A stretch of 34,433 nucleotides of DNA from Candidatus Schneewindia gallinarum (GTDB lineage Bacteria > Bacillota > Clostridia > Oscillospirales > Ruminococcaceae), in contig CAJFUF010000028.1 in NCBI GenBank assembly GCA_904420175.1, positions 1 through 34,433 of the forward strand. The letters run 5' to 3'. The notes under the pieces were generated by a model, which was not told where the DNA came from, made no database searches, and worked only from the letters and a program-made list of their open reading frames with translations. Within the stretch, counting starts at the first letter, position 1. Each line of letters opens with the position of its first letter. Shown one piece after another: positions 25,303-32,442 of the stretch. A program made the translations under genes and the position numbers.

Positions 25303-25611
25303 TTATTCCCCGTCGATCTCGTAAAACTCGCTGAGCTTGTCGGCGAAAAGCGCCGCTACCTTATCATATTCCTCATCATCGTCAATGGTGGCAAGAATTT
25401 CTTCTCCCGTGTCCTCCGTGACGACTTTCAGGATGACCAGGTCGCCGTCGTCGCTTGTCAGGCTGTTTTCGTCGGTTACCGGCACCAGCGCGTAGTAGAA
25501 ATCGTCCCCGATTTCAAGGCTGTCGATAATTTCAAACTCCTGCTCGTTTCCATCCTCGTCGCTGAGGGTCAGCAGATCGGGCTCGTAGGTCTCGTCGAAC
25601 ATGTCGGACAT
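25303..25611 (-). CDS. DUF1292 family protein (YrzB-like)
   Basis: A 102-residue, very acidic protein of the DUF1292 family, whose function is unknown. The body (LLTLSDEDGNEQEFEIIDSL...FYYALVPV...LVILKVV...EEILATIDDDEEYDKVAALF) matches the family layout. In Bacillus and many Clostridia these genes lie near ruvX. ATG at 25611 follows AAGGAAGTG. It is a single-gene unit with its own promoter. Confidence 0.9.
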   Translation of the reverse strand: MSDMFDETYEPDLLTLSDEDGNEQEFEIIDSLEIGDDFYYALVPVTDENSLTSDDGDLVILKVVTEDTGEEILATIDDDEEYDKVAALFADKLSEFYEIDGE

Positions 25612-25650
25612 GGTGACACTTCCTTTCCAACCAAACTTATTCTTGTCTTC

Positions 25651-25679
25651 ATTTTATACGAAAATACCCTGTTCGTCAA
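25651..25679 (-). promoter_or_regulatory. Promoter of the DUF1292 gene
   Basis: On the minus strand TTGACG (25679-25674) and TAAAAT (25656-25651) are 17 nt apart, 39 nt before the ATG. Confidence 0.78.
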
Positions 25680-25914
25680 CCATACAGGGCGGGAATGGCT
25701 GGAAAAGGGTTCATAAATTGTTTACATATCGTTTCAAGCCTTTCCACATTCCCGGCAGGACAATCCTGTATACTAGAATCACGGCAAAAGAAAAAAACTT
25801 TTGCATCGGTGTGGGCGGCGGAATTATCCGCTGAGACACTAAAATATGAAAGAGGGCCTTGCGGTGTGTCCGCAGGGCCCTCTCCGATCGTGGAAGGACG
25901 GAAAGAGCCCGACC
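25680..25914. other. Intergenic stretch with two hairpins
   Basis: Besides the flanking promoters this holds a TATACT box (25769-25774, no good -35), a hairpin GCAAAAG/CTTTTGC (25784-25804), and a 14-bp stem at 25851-25864 with 25870-25883 (AGAGGGCC at its base, loop TGTGT). The latter has no clear T-run on either side. No gene was recognised. Confidence 0.45.
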
Positions 25915-25943
25915 TTGCGGCGGACGGGGAAAGCTGGTACAAT
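25915..25943 (+). promoter_or_regulatory. Promoter of the cyclophilin gene
   Basis: TTGCGG (25915-25920), a 17-nt spacer, then TACAAT (25938-25943) with an extended TGG. This places the transcription start just before the ATG at 25975. Confidence 0.75.
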
Positions 25944-25974
25944 GGACAAAACAAGCACGGAGGAGAGAAAGGGT

Positions 25975-26595
25975 ATGGACGAGAAAAAAGACGCCTTAAC
26001 GGCGTTTCACGAAACAAAACCGGGGGACACGCTGGCGGTGATGGAGACAAGCATGGGCACCATCACCATCCGGCTGCTGCCCGATGTGGCCCCAAAAACG
26101 GTGGAGAACTTTGTGGGCCTGTCCGAGAAGGGCTACTACGAGGGGGTTATTTTTCACCGGGTCATTAAGGACTTTATGATTCAGGGTGGAGACCCCACCG
26201 GCACCGGCCGCGGCGGGGAGAGCCTGTGGGGAGGCAAGTTTGAGGACGAGTTTTCCCAGCGCGCCCACAACCTGCGCGGTGCGCTGAGTATGGCCAACGC
26301 GGGCCCCGGAACCAATGGAAGCCAGTTTTTCATTGTGCAGAAGGACACACTGGATCTTGGATATGAGGAGGCCATGCGCCGGGCCGGATGGCCGGAGGAT
26401 GTGATCAGCGCCTATGTAAAAGCGGGCGGGACACCGCACCTGGACGGACGTCACACTGTGTTCGGCTTTGTGACGGACGGGATGGACGTGGTGGATGCCA
26501 TCGCAGGGGTTAAGACTGGCATGGGCGACAGGCCGCTGGAGGACGTGGTCATCCGCAAAATCACCATAAAAAAGGCACCGGACCTTGCCGATTGA
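25975..26595 (+). CDS. Peptidyl-prolyl cis-trans isomerase, cyclophilin type
   Basis: A 206-residue cytoplasmic cyclophilin without a signal peptide. The active site is intact: F60-H61-R62-V-I-K-D-F67-M68-I-Q70-G-G and [14 protein letters not shown] (106-119), with HTVFGFV later. An insertion around [18 protein letters not shown] is typical of clostridial forms. It catalyses proline isomerisation in protein folding. The ATG at 25975 is preferred because AAAGGG precedes it and the upstream ATG at 25942 overlaps the -10 box. Confidence 0.94.
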   Translation: MDEKKDALTAFHETKPGDTLAVMETSMGTITIRLLPDVAPKTVENFVGLSEKGYYEGVIFHRVIKDFMIQGGDPTGTGRGGESLWGGKFEDEFSQRAHNLRGALSMANAGPGTNGSQFFIVQKDTLDLGYEEAMRRAGWPEDVISAYVKAGGTPHLDGRHTVFGFVTDGMDVVDAIAGVKTGMGDRPLEDVVIRKITIKKAPDLAD

Positions 26596-26611
26596 CCCGG
26601 CACGGCCCATT

Positions 26612-26642
26612 CACCCCCGCCATGGCGCGGGGGTGTTTTTTT
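26612..26642 (+). terminator. Terminator of the cyclophilin gene
   Basis: CACCCCCG pairs with CGGGGGTG around an internal CCATGGCG, followed by seven Ts. It lies 17 nt after the stop. Confidence 0.92.
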
Positions 26643-26691
26643 ACAGCTGCAGCGGAGGGGCGCCCCATTAAACACCCTGCCGGGAAAAGAA

Positions 26692-26731
26692 AAAAGGCGG
26701 CACGCGGGAAATTTCCTGCGTGCCGCTTTTT
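26692..26731. terminator. Bidirectional terminator at the end of the symporter gene
   Basis: GCGGCACGCGGGAAA pairs with TTTCCTGCGTGCCGC (one G-U), flanked by A-run and T-run. On the minus strand it lies just after the symporter stop at 26738. Confidence 0.88.
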
Positions 26732-26737
26732 AGGCTT

Positions 26738-28096
26738 TTAAATGGAGATTACGCCGAGAGAAGACAGCAGCTGGCTGACAAAGATGGCCAGCGTGCAGAC
26801 CGGCGCGACATAGCGGAGGATAATGGTAAAGGAACGCTGCCGTTTAAAGGGGGAGGACAGCTTTACTTCATCCAGCACCGTCTCAATGCCGACGACCCTG
26901 GTAATAAAGATGCAGGTCAGGAAGGCGGCCACCGGCATCAGCACCGAGTTGCTGACAAAATCGAAGAAGTCCAGCATGTTAAAGCCAAGAAGGGTGAAGC
27001 CGGACAACACGTTGTAGCCCAACGCCACAGGCAACGCCAGCACCATGGCGCCGGCGGCAGACAGCAGCGTGCTTTTCCTGCGCGACCAGCCAAGCCGGTC
27101 CTGAAAGGTGACGGCCACCGCTTCCAAAAGGGCAATGGAGGAGGTGAGGGCGGCGAACAGGACGAGAAGGAAAAAGATGAAACCAATGACGTTTCCGGCC
27201 CCCATGCTGTCGAAAACCTTGGGCAGCGTCTCAAACATCAGGGAGGGGCCTGCGTTCAGCGCAGCCTGATCCCCGCCGGAGAAGGCGAACACAGCCGGAA
27301 CCACCATCAGCCCGGCGATAAAGGCGACAGAGGTATCAAACAATTCCACCTGCTTGACGCTTTTTTCCATGTCGATGTCCTTCGGCGTATAGGAGCCATA
27401 GGCGATTAAAATTCCCATGGCGATGGACAGGGAGAAGAACATCTGCCCCAGGGCCGCAATAACAGTCATGAAAGAGAAGTGGGAAAAATCGGGTAGAAGA
27501 TAGTACTTCAGCCCCTCCAGCGCCCCGGGCCGGGTGATGGAGTAGACGGCAATGATGACACTTAACACAAGCAGGGCGGGCATCATCAGCTTACTGACTT
27601 TTTCAATGCCCTTTTCCACGCCGCCCAGCACCACAAACAATGTCAGGGCAAGGAACAGGGCCAGCCACAGGATGGGCTGCACCGGCTGGGAGACAAAGCC
27701 TGTAAAAAAGCCTGTGCCAGCCGCCTCGCTTCCGCCGCCGGACGCAAAGGTAACAAGGTATTTGATGACCCAGCCGCCAATAACACAGTAGTAGGGCAGG
27801 ATAATGATGGGAACGACGGAGTTTAACACGCCGAGGAAGCCCCATCGTTTTGACAGGGAGGAAAAGGCGCCGATGGCGCTCTGTCCCGTTTTGCGACCGA
27901 GGGCCGTTTCCGCGGTGACAAGGGTGAAGCCGACGGTGACCACCAGAATCAGATAGACCAGCAGGAAAATCCCGCCGCCGTATTTGGCGGCAAGATAGGG
28001 AAACCGCCAGATGTTGCCAAGGCCCACGGCGGATCCGGCCGCCGCAAGGACAAAGCCAATTTTTCCTGAAAAGCTGCTACGATGAGTGTTTGACAA
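26738..28096 (-). CDS. Sodium-dependent transporter, NSS (SNF) family
   Basis: A 452-residue secondary transporter with 11-12 membrane helices, LeuT-fold type, probably importing an amino acid with Na+. The unwound first helix AAGSAVGLGNIWRFPYLAAK carries the Na+/substrate site (W30, R31). Other marks are GGWVIKYL, MFFSLSIAMGILIAYGSY and ALTSSIALLEAV. A TTG start at 28096 is chosen: AGAGGGG lies 8 nt upstream, the protein gets the family length, and the longer frame has unlikely residues and runs into the azlC gene. The substrate is unknown. It is divergent from azlCD. Confidence 0.93.
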   Translation of the reverse strand: MSNTHRSSFSGKIGFVLAAAGSAVGLGNIWRFPYLAAKYGGGIFLLVYLILVVTVGFTLVTAETALGRKTGQSAIGAFSSLSKRWGFLGVLNSVVPIIILPYYCVIGGWVIKYLVTFASGGGSEAAGTGFFTGFVSQPVQPILWLALFLALTLFVVLGGVEKGIEKVSKLMMPALLVLSVIIAVYSITRPGALEGLKYYLLPDFSHFSFMTVIAALGQMFFSLSIAMGILIAYGSYTPKDIDMEKSVKQVELFDTSVAFIAGLMVVPAVFAFSGGDQAALNAGPSLMFETLPKVFDSMGAGNVIGFIFFLLVLFAALTSSIALLEAVAVTFQDRLGWSRRKSTLLSAAGAMVLALPVALGYNVLSGFTLLGFNMLDFFDFVSNSVLMPVAAFLTCIFITRVVGIETVLDEVKLSSPFKRQRSFTIILRYVAPVCTLAIFVSQLLSSLGVISI

Positions 28097-28119
28097 AAAG
28101 ATTACCCCTCTCGGTTTAC

Positions 28120-28147
28120 TTGACGGAATCGCCGATTCGTTTATAAT
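28120..28147 (+). promoter_or_regulatory. azlCD promoter with a palindrome in the spacer
   Basis: TTGACG (28120-28125), a 16-nt spacer, and TATAAT (28142-28147). The spacer contains the perfect palindrome GAATCG-C-CGATTC (28126-28138), well placed for a repressor. A direct repeat TCTGGCCG/TTCTGGCCG follows at about 28155-28170. Confidence 0.75.
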
Positions 28148-28186
28148 AAATACGTCTGGCCGTTCTGGCCGGAAGGAGGAAAGAAG

Positions 28187-28879
28187 ATGAAAAAACATGG
28201 GGAGCTGCGCGCTGCCTTCCCCATTACGGTGCCGGTGCTTGCCGGATACCTGTTTTTGGGGATTGCCTTCGGCGTATTGATGAGCAGCAAGGGCTACGGT
28301 CCGCTGTGGAGCCTTGGCGTCAGCCTGTTTGTCTATGCGGGCTCGATGCAGTTTGTGGCTGCGGGAATGCTGGCGGCAGGCTTCGATCCGCTGGGGACCG
28401 TGTTGATGACCCTGATGGTCAATGCCCGGCATTTTTTCTACGGCATTTCCATGCTGGATAAGTTCCATGGAACCGGGAAATACAAGCCGTATCTGATTTT
28501 TGCCCTGTCGGATGAGACGTTTTCCATCCTGTCGGCGACCGAGGTGCCGGCGGGCAGCGACAAGGGCCGGTTTTACTTTTTTATCGCCCTTCTGAACCAG
28601 CTCTATTGGGTGGTTGGCTCAGCCCTGGGGGGAGTGTTCGGAAGACTTATCCCCTTTGACACCACCGGCATCGACTTTGTGCTGACAGCCCTGTTTGTGG
28701 TGCTGTTCATCGGCCAGTGGAACCAGACGCACAACCACCGGCCCATGCTTATGGGGGTCGGCTGTGCAGTGGCGTGCCTTGTTGTGTTTGGTGCGGACCA
28801 GTTCATGATTCCCGCCATGCTGTGCATTCTTGTATGTGCCGGGGTCTTTCAAAAAAGCATGGGGGAGGGGATGGAATGA
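28187..28879 (+). CDS. azlC: AzlC family branched-chain amino acid exporter, large subunit
   Basis: A 230-residue membrane protein of the AzlC/LIV-E family. The N-terminal PITVPVLAGYLFLGIAFGVLM, the SLFVYAGSMQFVAAGML block and NARHFFYGISMLDKF are diagnostic. With AzlD it forms an exporter of branched-chain amino acids or analogues. Strong GGAAGGAGGAAAG precedes the ATG. It overlaps azlD by ATGA. Substrate range is inferred from the family only. Confidence 0.94.
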   Translation: MKKHGELRAAFPITVPVLAGYLFLGIAFGVLMSSKGYGPLWSLGVSLFVYAGSMQFVAAGMLAAGFDPLGTVLMTLMVNARHFFYGISMLDKFHGTGKYKPYLIFALSDETFSILSATEVPAGSDKGRFYFFIALLNQLYWVVGSALGGVFGRLIPFDTTGIDFVLTALFVVLFIGQWNQTHNHRPMLMGVGCAVACLVVFGADQFMIPAMLCILVCAGVFQKSMGEGME

Positions 28880-29202
28880 ATACCGGGCAGTCGCTGTTGT
28901 TTTTCGGCATTGTGGCCCTGATTACCGTGTTCACCCGCGCCGCTGCATTCCTGCTTTTTCCCGAGGGACGGCGGACGCCGCGGTTTGTGACGTACCTTGG
29001 CAAAGTGCTGCCCTACACCATGATTGGGCTTTTGGTGGTGTACTGCCTGAAGGGTGTGGACGTGCTGCGCTACCCCTACGGCCTGCCGGAGCTTATCGGT
29101 GTGGCGGCCGTGGCAGGGCTGCACCTGTGGAAGAAAAACACCTTTCTTTCCATCGGTGCGGGCACCGTGCTGTACATGCTGCTGGTGCAGCTTGTATTTT
29201 AA
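28876..29202 (+). CDS. azlD: AzlD family transporter, small subunit
   Basis: A 108-residue membrane protein with three to four helices, the usual AzlD length. The VALITVFTRAAAFLLFPEGRRTPRFVTYLGKVLPYTMIGLLVVY region (in parts) and YGLPELIGV are typical. The ATG overlaps the azlC stop; longer in-frame extensions are rejected because they run antisense-like through azlC. Confidence 0.93.
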   Translation: MNTGQSLLFFGIVALITVFTRAAAFLLFPEGRRTPRFVTYLGKVLPYTMIGLLVVYCLKGVDVLRYPYGLPELIGVAAVAGLHLWKKNTFLSIGAGTVLYMLLVQLVF

Positions 29203-29212
29203 TCCATAGAAA

Positions 29213-29251
29213 AAGAAGCAGGAACGCACCGCAGGCGCGCTCCTGCTTCTT
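29213..29251. terminator. Bidirectional terminator between azlD and galE
   Basis: AAGAAGCAGGA pairs exactly with TCCTGCTTCTT around a 17-nt loop between the convergent genes. It has an A-run on the left but only a short T stretch on the right. Confidence 0.82.
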
Positions 29252-29267
29252 GCCTGTTACGGATAAC

Positions 29268-30272
29268 TTATGCTTCCATGGCGCGTTTGGCAAAGTTCCA
29301 GCCGTCGCGGCACATGTCCTCCAGTGTTTTGTGCGCCGTCCAACCAAGCAGCTGCCGCGCCCTGTCCGGGTTCGCCAGCGAGACGGCTACGTCGCCGGGG
29401 CGCCGCGGGTCAATGACATAGGGGATGGAAATGCCGTTTGCTTTTTCAAAGGCGTGCACAATGTCCAGCACGCTGTAGCCGGTTCCAGTACCGAGGTTGA
29501 TTGCCGTTGCACCGGTGCTGCTTTCGCACAGGCGCAGCGCCCCCACATGGCCCTTTGCCAAATCCACCACATGGATGTAGTCGCGCACGCCGGTGCCGTC
29601 CGGTGTGTCGTAATCGTTGCCGAACACGTGCAGCTCCGGCAGCTGGCGCAGCGCAACCTTGTTGATGTAGGGGAACAGGTTGTTGGGAATGCCCCGGGGG
29701 TTTTCCCCGATAAGCCCGCTTTCATGCGCGCCGATGGGGTTGAAGTACCGCAGCAGCACCGCGCAGAAATCCGCCTGCGCCGCGCACAGGTCCCGAAGGA
29801 TATCCTCCACCATCAGCTTGGTGCGGCCGTAGGGGTTGGTAACGGACAGGGGCGCATCCTCCTTAAAGGGCGGCGTGGCCGAAAGCCCGTACACCGTGGC
29901 GGAGGAACTGAACACCATACGCTTCACACCGTGCGCGCGCATACTTTCCAACAGTGTCAGCGTGCCGGTGATGTTGTTGTCGTAGTATTCCAGCGGCTTG
30001 GCCACCGACTCGCCCACGGCCTTCAGCCCGGCGAAGTGGATAACCGCGTCGATATTCTCCGCCTCAAACAGCCTGTCCAGGCCCGCCCGGTCGCGGATGT
30101 CGCCCTGATAAAACTGCACGGGCTTTTTTGCAATGGCAGTGATGGCGTCGCAGACAGACCGCTCGGAATTATACAGGTTGTCCAGAATAACAACCTCGTG
30201 CCCTGCGGCAAGCAGCTCCACACAGGTGTGAGAGCCGATAAAGCCGGTGCCGCCGGTAACAAGTACCTTCAT
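29268..30272 (-). CDS. galE: UDP-glucose 4-epimerase
   Basis: A 334-residue short-chain dehydrogenase-type epimerase interconverting UDP-glucose and UDP-galactose. The NAD-binding GGTGFIGSH (7-15), catalytic S123/S124 (SSSATVYG) and Y148-x3-K152 (NPYGRTK) are intact. LLRYFNPIGAHESGLIGE, GNDYDTPDGTGVRDYIHV and NLGTGTGYSV are all GalE signatures. The ATG at 30272 follows AAAGGAGCG. It lies 19 nt downstream of the deaminase gene and is probably cotranscribed with it. Confidence 0.96.
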   Translation of the reverse strand: MKVLVTGGTGFIGSHTCVELLAAGHEVVILDNLYNSERSVCDAITAIAKKPVQFYQGDIRDRAGLDRLFEAENIDAVIHFAGLKAVGESVAKPLEYYDNNITGTLTLLESMRAHGVKRMVFSSSATVYGLSATPPFKEDAPLSVTNPYGRTKLMVEDILRDLCAAQADFCAVLLRYFNPIGAHESGLIGENPRGIPNNLFPYINKVALRQLPELHVFGNDYDTPDGTGVRDYIHVVDLAKGHVGALRLCESSTGATAINLGTGTGYSVLDIVHAFEKANGISIPYVIDPRRPGDVAVSLANPDRARQLLGWTAHKTLEDMCRDGWNFAKRAMEA

Positions 30273-30291
30273 AGTTTTTACGCTCCTTTTG

Positions 30292-30786
30292 TTAGTAGCC
30301 GCGCACACCCTCAATGGATTCATCGTTGTTGATCCACTCGTCCTCCACGTTGATGACGCGGAAGCTGCTGGGACCGGTTCGGACAATGACTTTCCTGATG
30401 CCGGCGTTAATCACCATTCTCTTGCACATGCTGCAGCAGTTGGCGTTTTCAACCAGCTTGCCGGTCTGCGCGTCGACGCCGACAAGGTACAGGGTGGCGC
30501 CGATCATCTTGGTCCTGGGCGCGGCAATAATGGCGTTTGCCTCCGCATGGACGGAGCGGCAAAGCTCGTACCGTTCCCCCCTGGGGATTTGCAGCTTCTC
30601 CCTGACACAATAGCCGAGATCAGTGCAGTTTTTGCGGCCGCGGGGTGCGCCGGCATACCCGGTGGAGATGATTTCGTCGTTGTTGACGATCACCGCGCCG
30701 TGATTGCGCCTTAGACAGGTGCCCCGTGAAAGAACCGTCTGGGCAATGTCCAGATAATAGTTGATTTTATCCCGTCGTTCCATCAT
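30292..30786 (-). CDS. Deoxycytidylate (dCMP) deaminase-family protein
   Basis: A 164-residue zinc deaminase of the ComEB/dCMP deaminase type, converting dCMP to dUMP for thymidylate synthesis. Zinc motifs are H80-A-E82-ANAI and C118-S-M-C121 (in NCCSMCKR). The GYAGAPRGRKNCTD segment is typical of dCMP deaminases. Two adjacent ATGs are possible (30786 or 30783); GGGAGGG lies 6-9 nt upstream. Competence-related ComEB proteins are close relatives, but no com genes are nearby. Confidence 0.92.
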   Translation of the reverse strand: MMERRDKINYYLDIAQTVLSRGTCLRRNHGAVIVNNDEIISTGYAGAPRGRKNCTDLGYCVREKLQIPRGERYELCRSVHAEANAIIAAPRTKMIGATLYLVGVDAQTGKLVENANCCSMCKRMVINAGIRKVIVRTGPSSFRVINVEDEWINNDESIEGVRGY

Positions 30787-30817
30787 ATTGTACCCTCCCG
30801 TCGCTTTATTTACTTTT

Positions 30818-30846
30818 ATTATACAAAAAAAACACCGCTTGTGGAA
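30818..30846 (-). promoter_or_regulatory. Promoter of the dCMP deaminase-galE unit
   Basis: On the minus strand TTCCAC (30846-30841), a 17-nt spacer containing a run of eight Ts, and TATAAT (30823-30818), 32 nt before the ATG. Confidence 0.75.
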
Positions 30847-30864
30847 GAGGGAAAAGGGGATAAA

Positions 30865-30894
30865 AAAAGAAAGCGGCTTTTGCCGCTTTCTTTT
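30865..30894. terminator. Bidirectional-type terminator at the end of the second ABC operon
   Basis: AAAAGAAAGCGGC pairs with GCCGCTTTCTTTT around a TTTT (or AAAA) loop. It overlaps the stop codon of the minus-strand ATPase gene. Confidence 0.9.
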
Positions 30895-31735
30895 AAATGT
30901 GTTTCAGCACACACAGATAGGAGGCCTCCAGGTCGGGGGCAAGCGGGACTGCGCCGGGGGCGTCGTTCCCGAGCACACACAGAAAGACCTTCCCGTTTCT
31001 CTCATACCGCTTTGCAACATAGACCCCGGGATAAGAGGGCAGTGCCTCCTCCGGGATTTCGAACACCTTGCCCGCTCCAAGTTCCTTCAGCTGCCCGCTG
31101 GTTCCGGAGAAGGCGACGCTTCCTTTGTCCAAAACCACAATATGGTCGCAAAGGGCGTCCACATCGTCCACAATGTGGGTGGAAATAATAATAATTTTCC
31201 CCGGTTTAATCTGCGAGATGATGTTTTTAAACCGCATGCGCTCCTCCGGGTCGAGTCCGGCGGTGGGCTCATCCACAATAAGCACCCTCGGATCCCCCAG
31301 CAGCGCCTGTGCGATGCCAAGCCGCCGGATCATGCCGCCGGACAGCGTCCGGACCTTTTTGTCAAGCCGGTCGCTGAGATTGACAAGCTCCACACAGCGC
31401 TCCACCTCGCCTGGTATCTGTTCTTTCGGCAGTTTTTTTAAAGAAGCCAGGTAGCCAATCATCTCCCGGACGGTCAGCTCCCTGAACAGGCCGAACTTTT
31501 GCGGCAGGTAGCCCACATGCTTTAAAAAACTATCGTCTGCGGCCACATTTTCCCCTTCGTACAGGATGGAACCGCCGTTCAGCCTGTAAATATTCAGAAT
31601 ACAGCGCATCATGGTGGTTTTGCCGGATCCGTTGGGGCCCAGCAGGCCGTAAACCCCGTCCTCCAAATCCAGTGAAATTTTCTTGAGAACCTCTTTTTTG
31701 CGAAAGCGTTTCTCCACATCTTTCAGTTGAAGCAT
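30893..31735 (-). CDS. ABC transporter ATP-binding protein (ABC-2 exporter type)
   Basis: A 280-residue ATPase. Walker A is G33-PNGSGKTT, the Q-loop is in LPQKFGLF (Q79), the signature is LSGGM (131-135), Walker B runs VLIVDEPT (to 158) and H187 is in STHIVDDV. The last 75 residues are an additional C-terminal domain (ELGAGKVFEIPEEA onwards), as found in NatA/BcrA-like exporters. It is the last gene of a minus-strand operon, 18 nt after the small permease gene. The substrate is unknown. Confidence 0.95.
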   Translation of the reverse strand: MLQLKDVEKRFRKKEVLKKISLDLEDGVYGLLGPNGSGKTTMMRCILNIYRLNGGSILYEGENVAADDSFLKHVGYLPQKFGLFRELTVREMIGYLASLKKLPKEQIPGEVERCVELVNLSDRLDKKVRTLSGGMIRRLGIAQALLGDPRVLIVDEPTAGLDPEERMRFKNIISQIKPGKIIIISTHIVDDVDALCDHIVVLDKGSVAFSGTSGQLKELGAGKVFEIPEEALPSYPGVYVAKRYERNGKVFLCVLGNDAPGAVPLAPDLEASYLCVLKHI

Positions 31736-31753
31736 CAGACAAAGCCCCCTTTG

Positions 31754-32422
31754 TTATAGTGTGCCGCGGTACCGCCGGTTCAGCAGGACGCCAAGCAGAA
31801 GCACCACTGCGCTGCACAGTACCAGCGGCCAGAAGGACACGACCGTTTCGTGGGGAAATTCCCCGAATTCCTTTACAAAAATACTGAGATATTGCATGTC
31901 CTGCGGTAAAAAATACGCCGCAAAAACATGATAGATAAAAACGACCATCATACCGAACACCGCAGAACGCAGCAGGAAGCACAGGAAGAAGAAAACGGCG
32001 GTGTAAAGCACAGTTTGAATGACAATCATCAGATAATTCCAAACCATGCTGCCGAACAGCACGGAATAGCCCACCATCAGAAGCCCGCACAGGGCAAGCC
32101 ACAGAACCATCCCGGCCAGCACGACGGGAAGAAGCCGGCGGGCGCGCCGTGTGGTAAACAGCAGCTCGTTTCCATCCCCCTCGATGTACTCCTTAAGAAT
32201 GAAAAAAGGCCACCACAGACTGAAAAAGGAGCACCAGACCTGCGAGTCGAACATTAACTCGCGCAGCGGAGGCTCGGTAGCCCCCATCAGCCGGAATGCC
32301 TCGCACCGCTGCCATGCGGAAAAGGGGAGGAAGAGAAACAGCACGGCCAGGGGAACAAAGAACAGCCACCGCAGCCGAAGGAAATCCTGCACAAGCAGGC
32401 TTCTTTTATGCATTTCCTTCAT
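31754..32422 (-). CDS. Putative six-helix ABC-2-type membrane component
   Basis: A 222-residue hydrophobic protein with about six membrane segments (such as WLFFVPLAVLFLFLPF, VVLAGMVLWLALCGLLMVGYSV in part, TVLYTAVFFFLCFLL, FWPLVLCSAVVLLLGVLL). No family signature was certain, but the plan and its place between an ATPase and a large permease suggest an ABC-2 membrane subunit. Three in-frame ATGs lie at 32440, 32422 and 32413. The one at 32422 is chosen because AAAGGGG lies 8 nt upstream; the first is only 2 nt after the previous stop and would be reached by coupling. Confidence 0.75.
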   Translation of the reverse strand: MKEMHKRSLLVQDFLRLRWLFFVPLAVLFLFLPFSAWQRCEAFRLMGATEPPLRELMFDSQVWCSFFSLWWPFFILKEYIEGDGNELLFTTRRARRLLPVVLAGMVLWLALCGLLMVGYSVLFGSMVWNYLMIVIQTVLYTAVFFFLCFLLRSAVFGMMVVFIYHVFAAYFLPQDMQYLSIFVKEFGEFPHETVVSFWPLVLCSAVVLLLGVLLNRRYRGTL

Positions 32423-32442
32423 TCCCTTCACCCCTTTCATGA

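Noticed and set aside
28097-28468. Long N-terminal extension of the sodium symporter
   Set aside because: It runs antisense through azlC and the intergenic promoter; the TTG at 28096 has a well-placed ribosome binding site and yields the family length.
28830-30332. 500-codon plus-strand frame across azlD and antisense to galE
   Set aside because: It runs through the azlD-galE terminator and opposes galE; residues are Cys/Arg/His-rich without domains.
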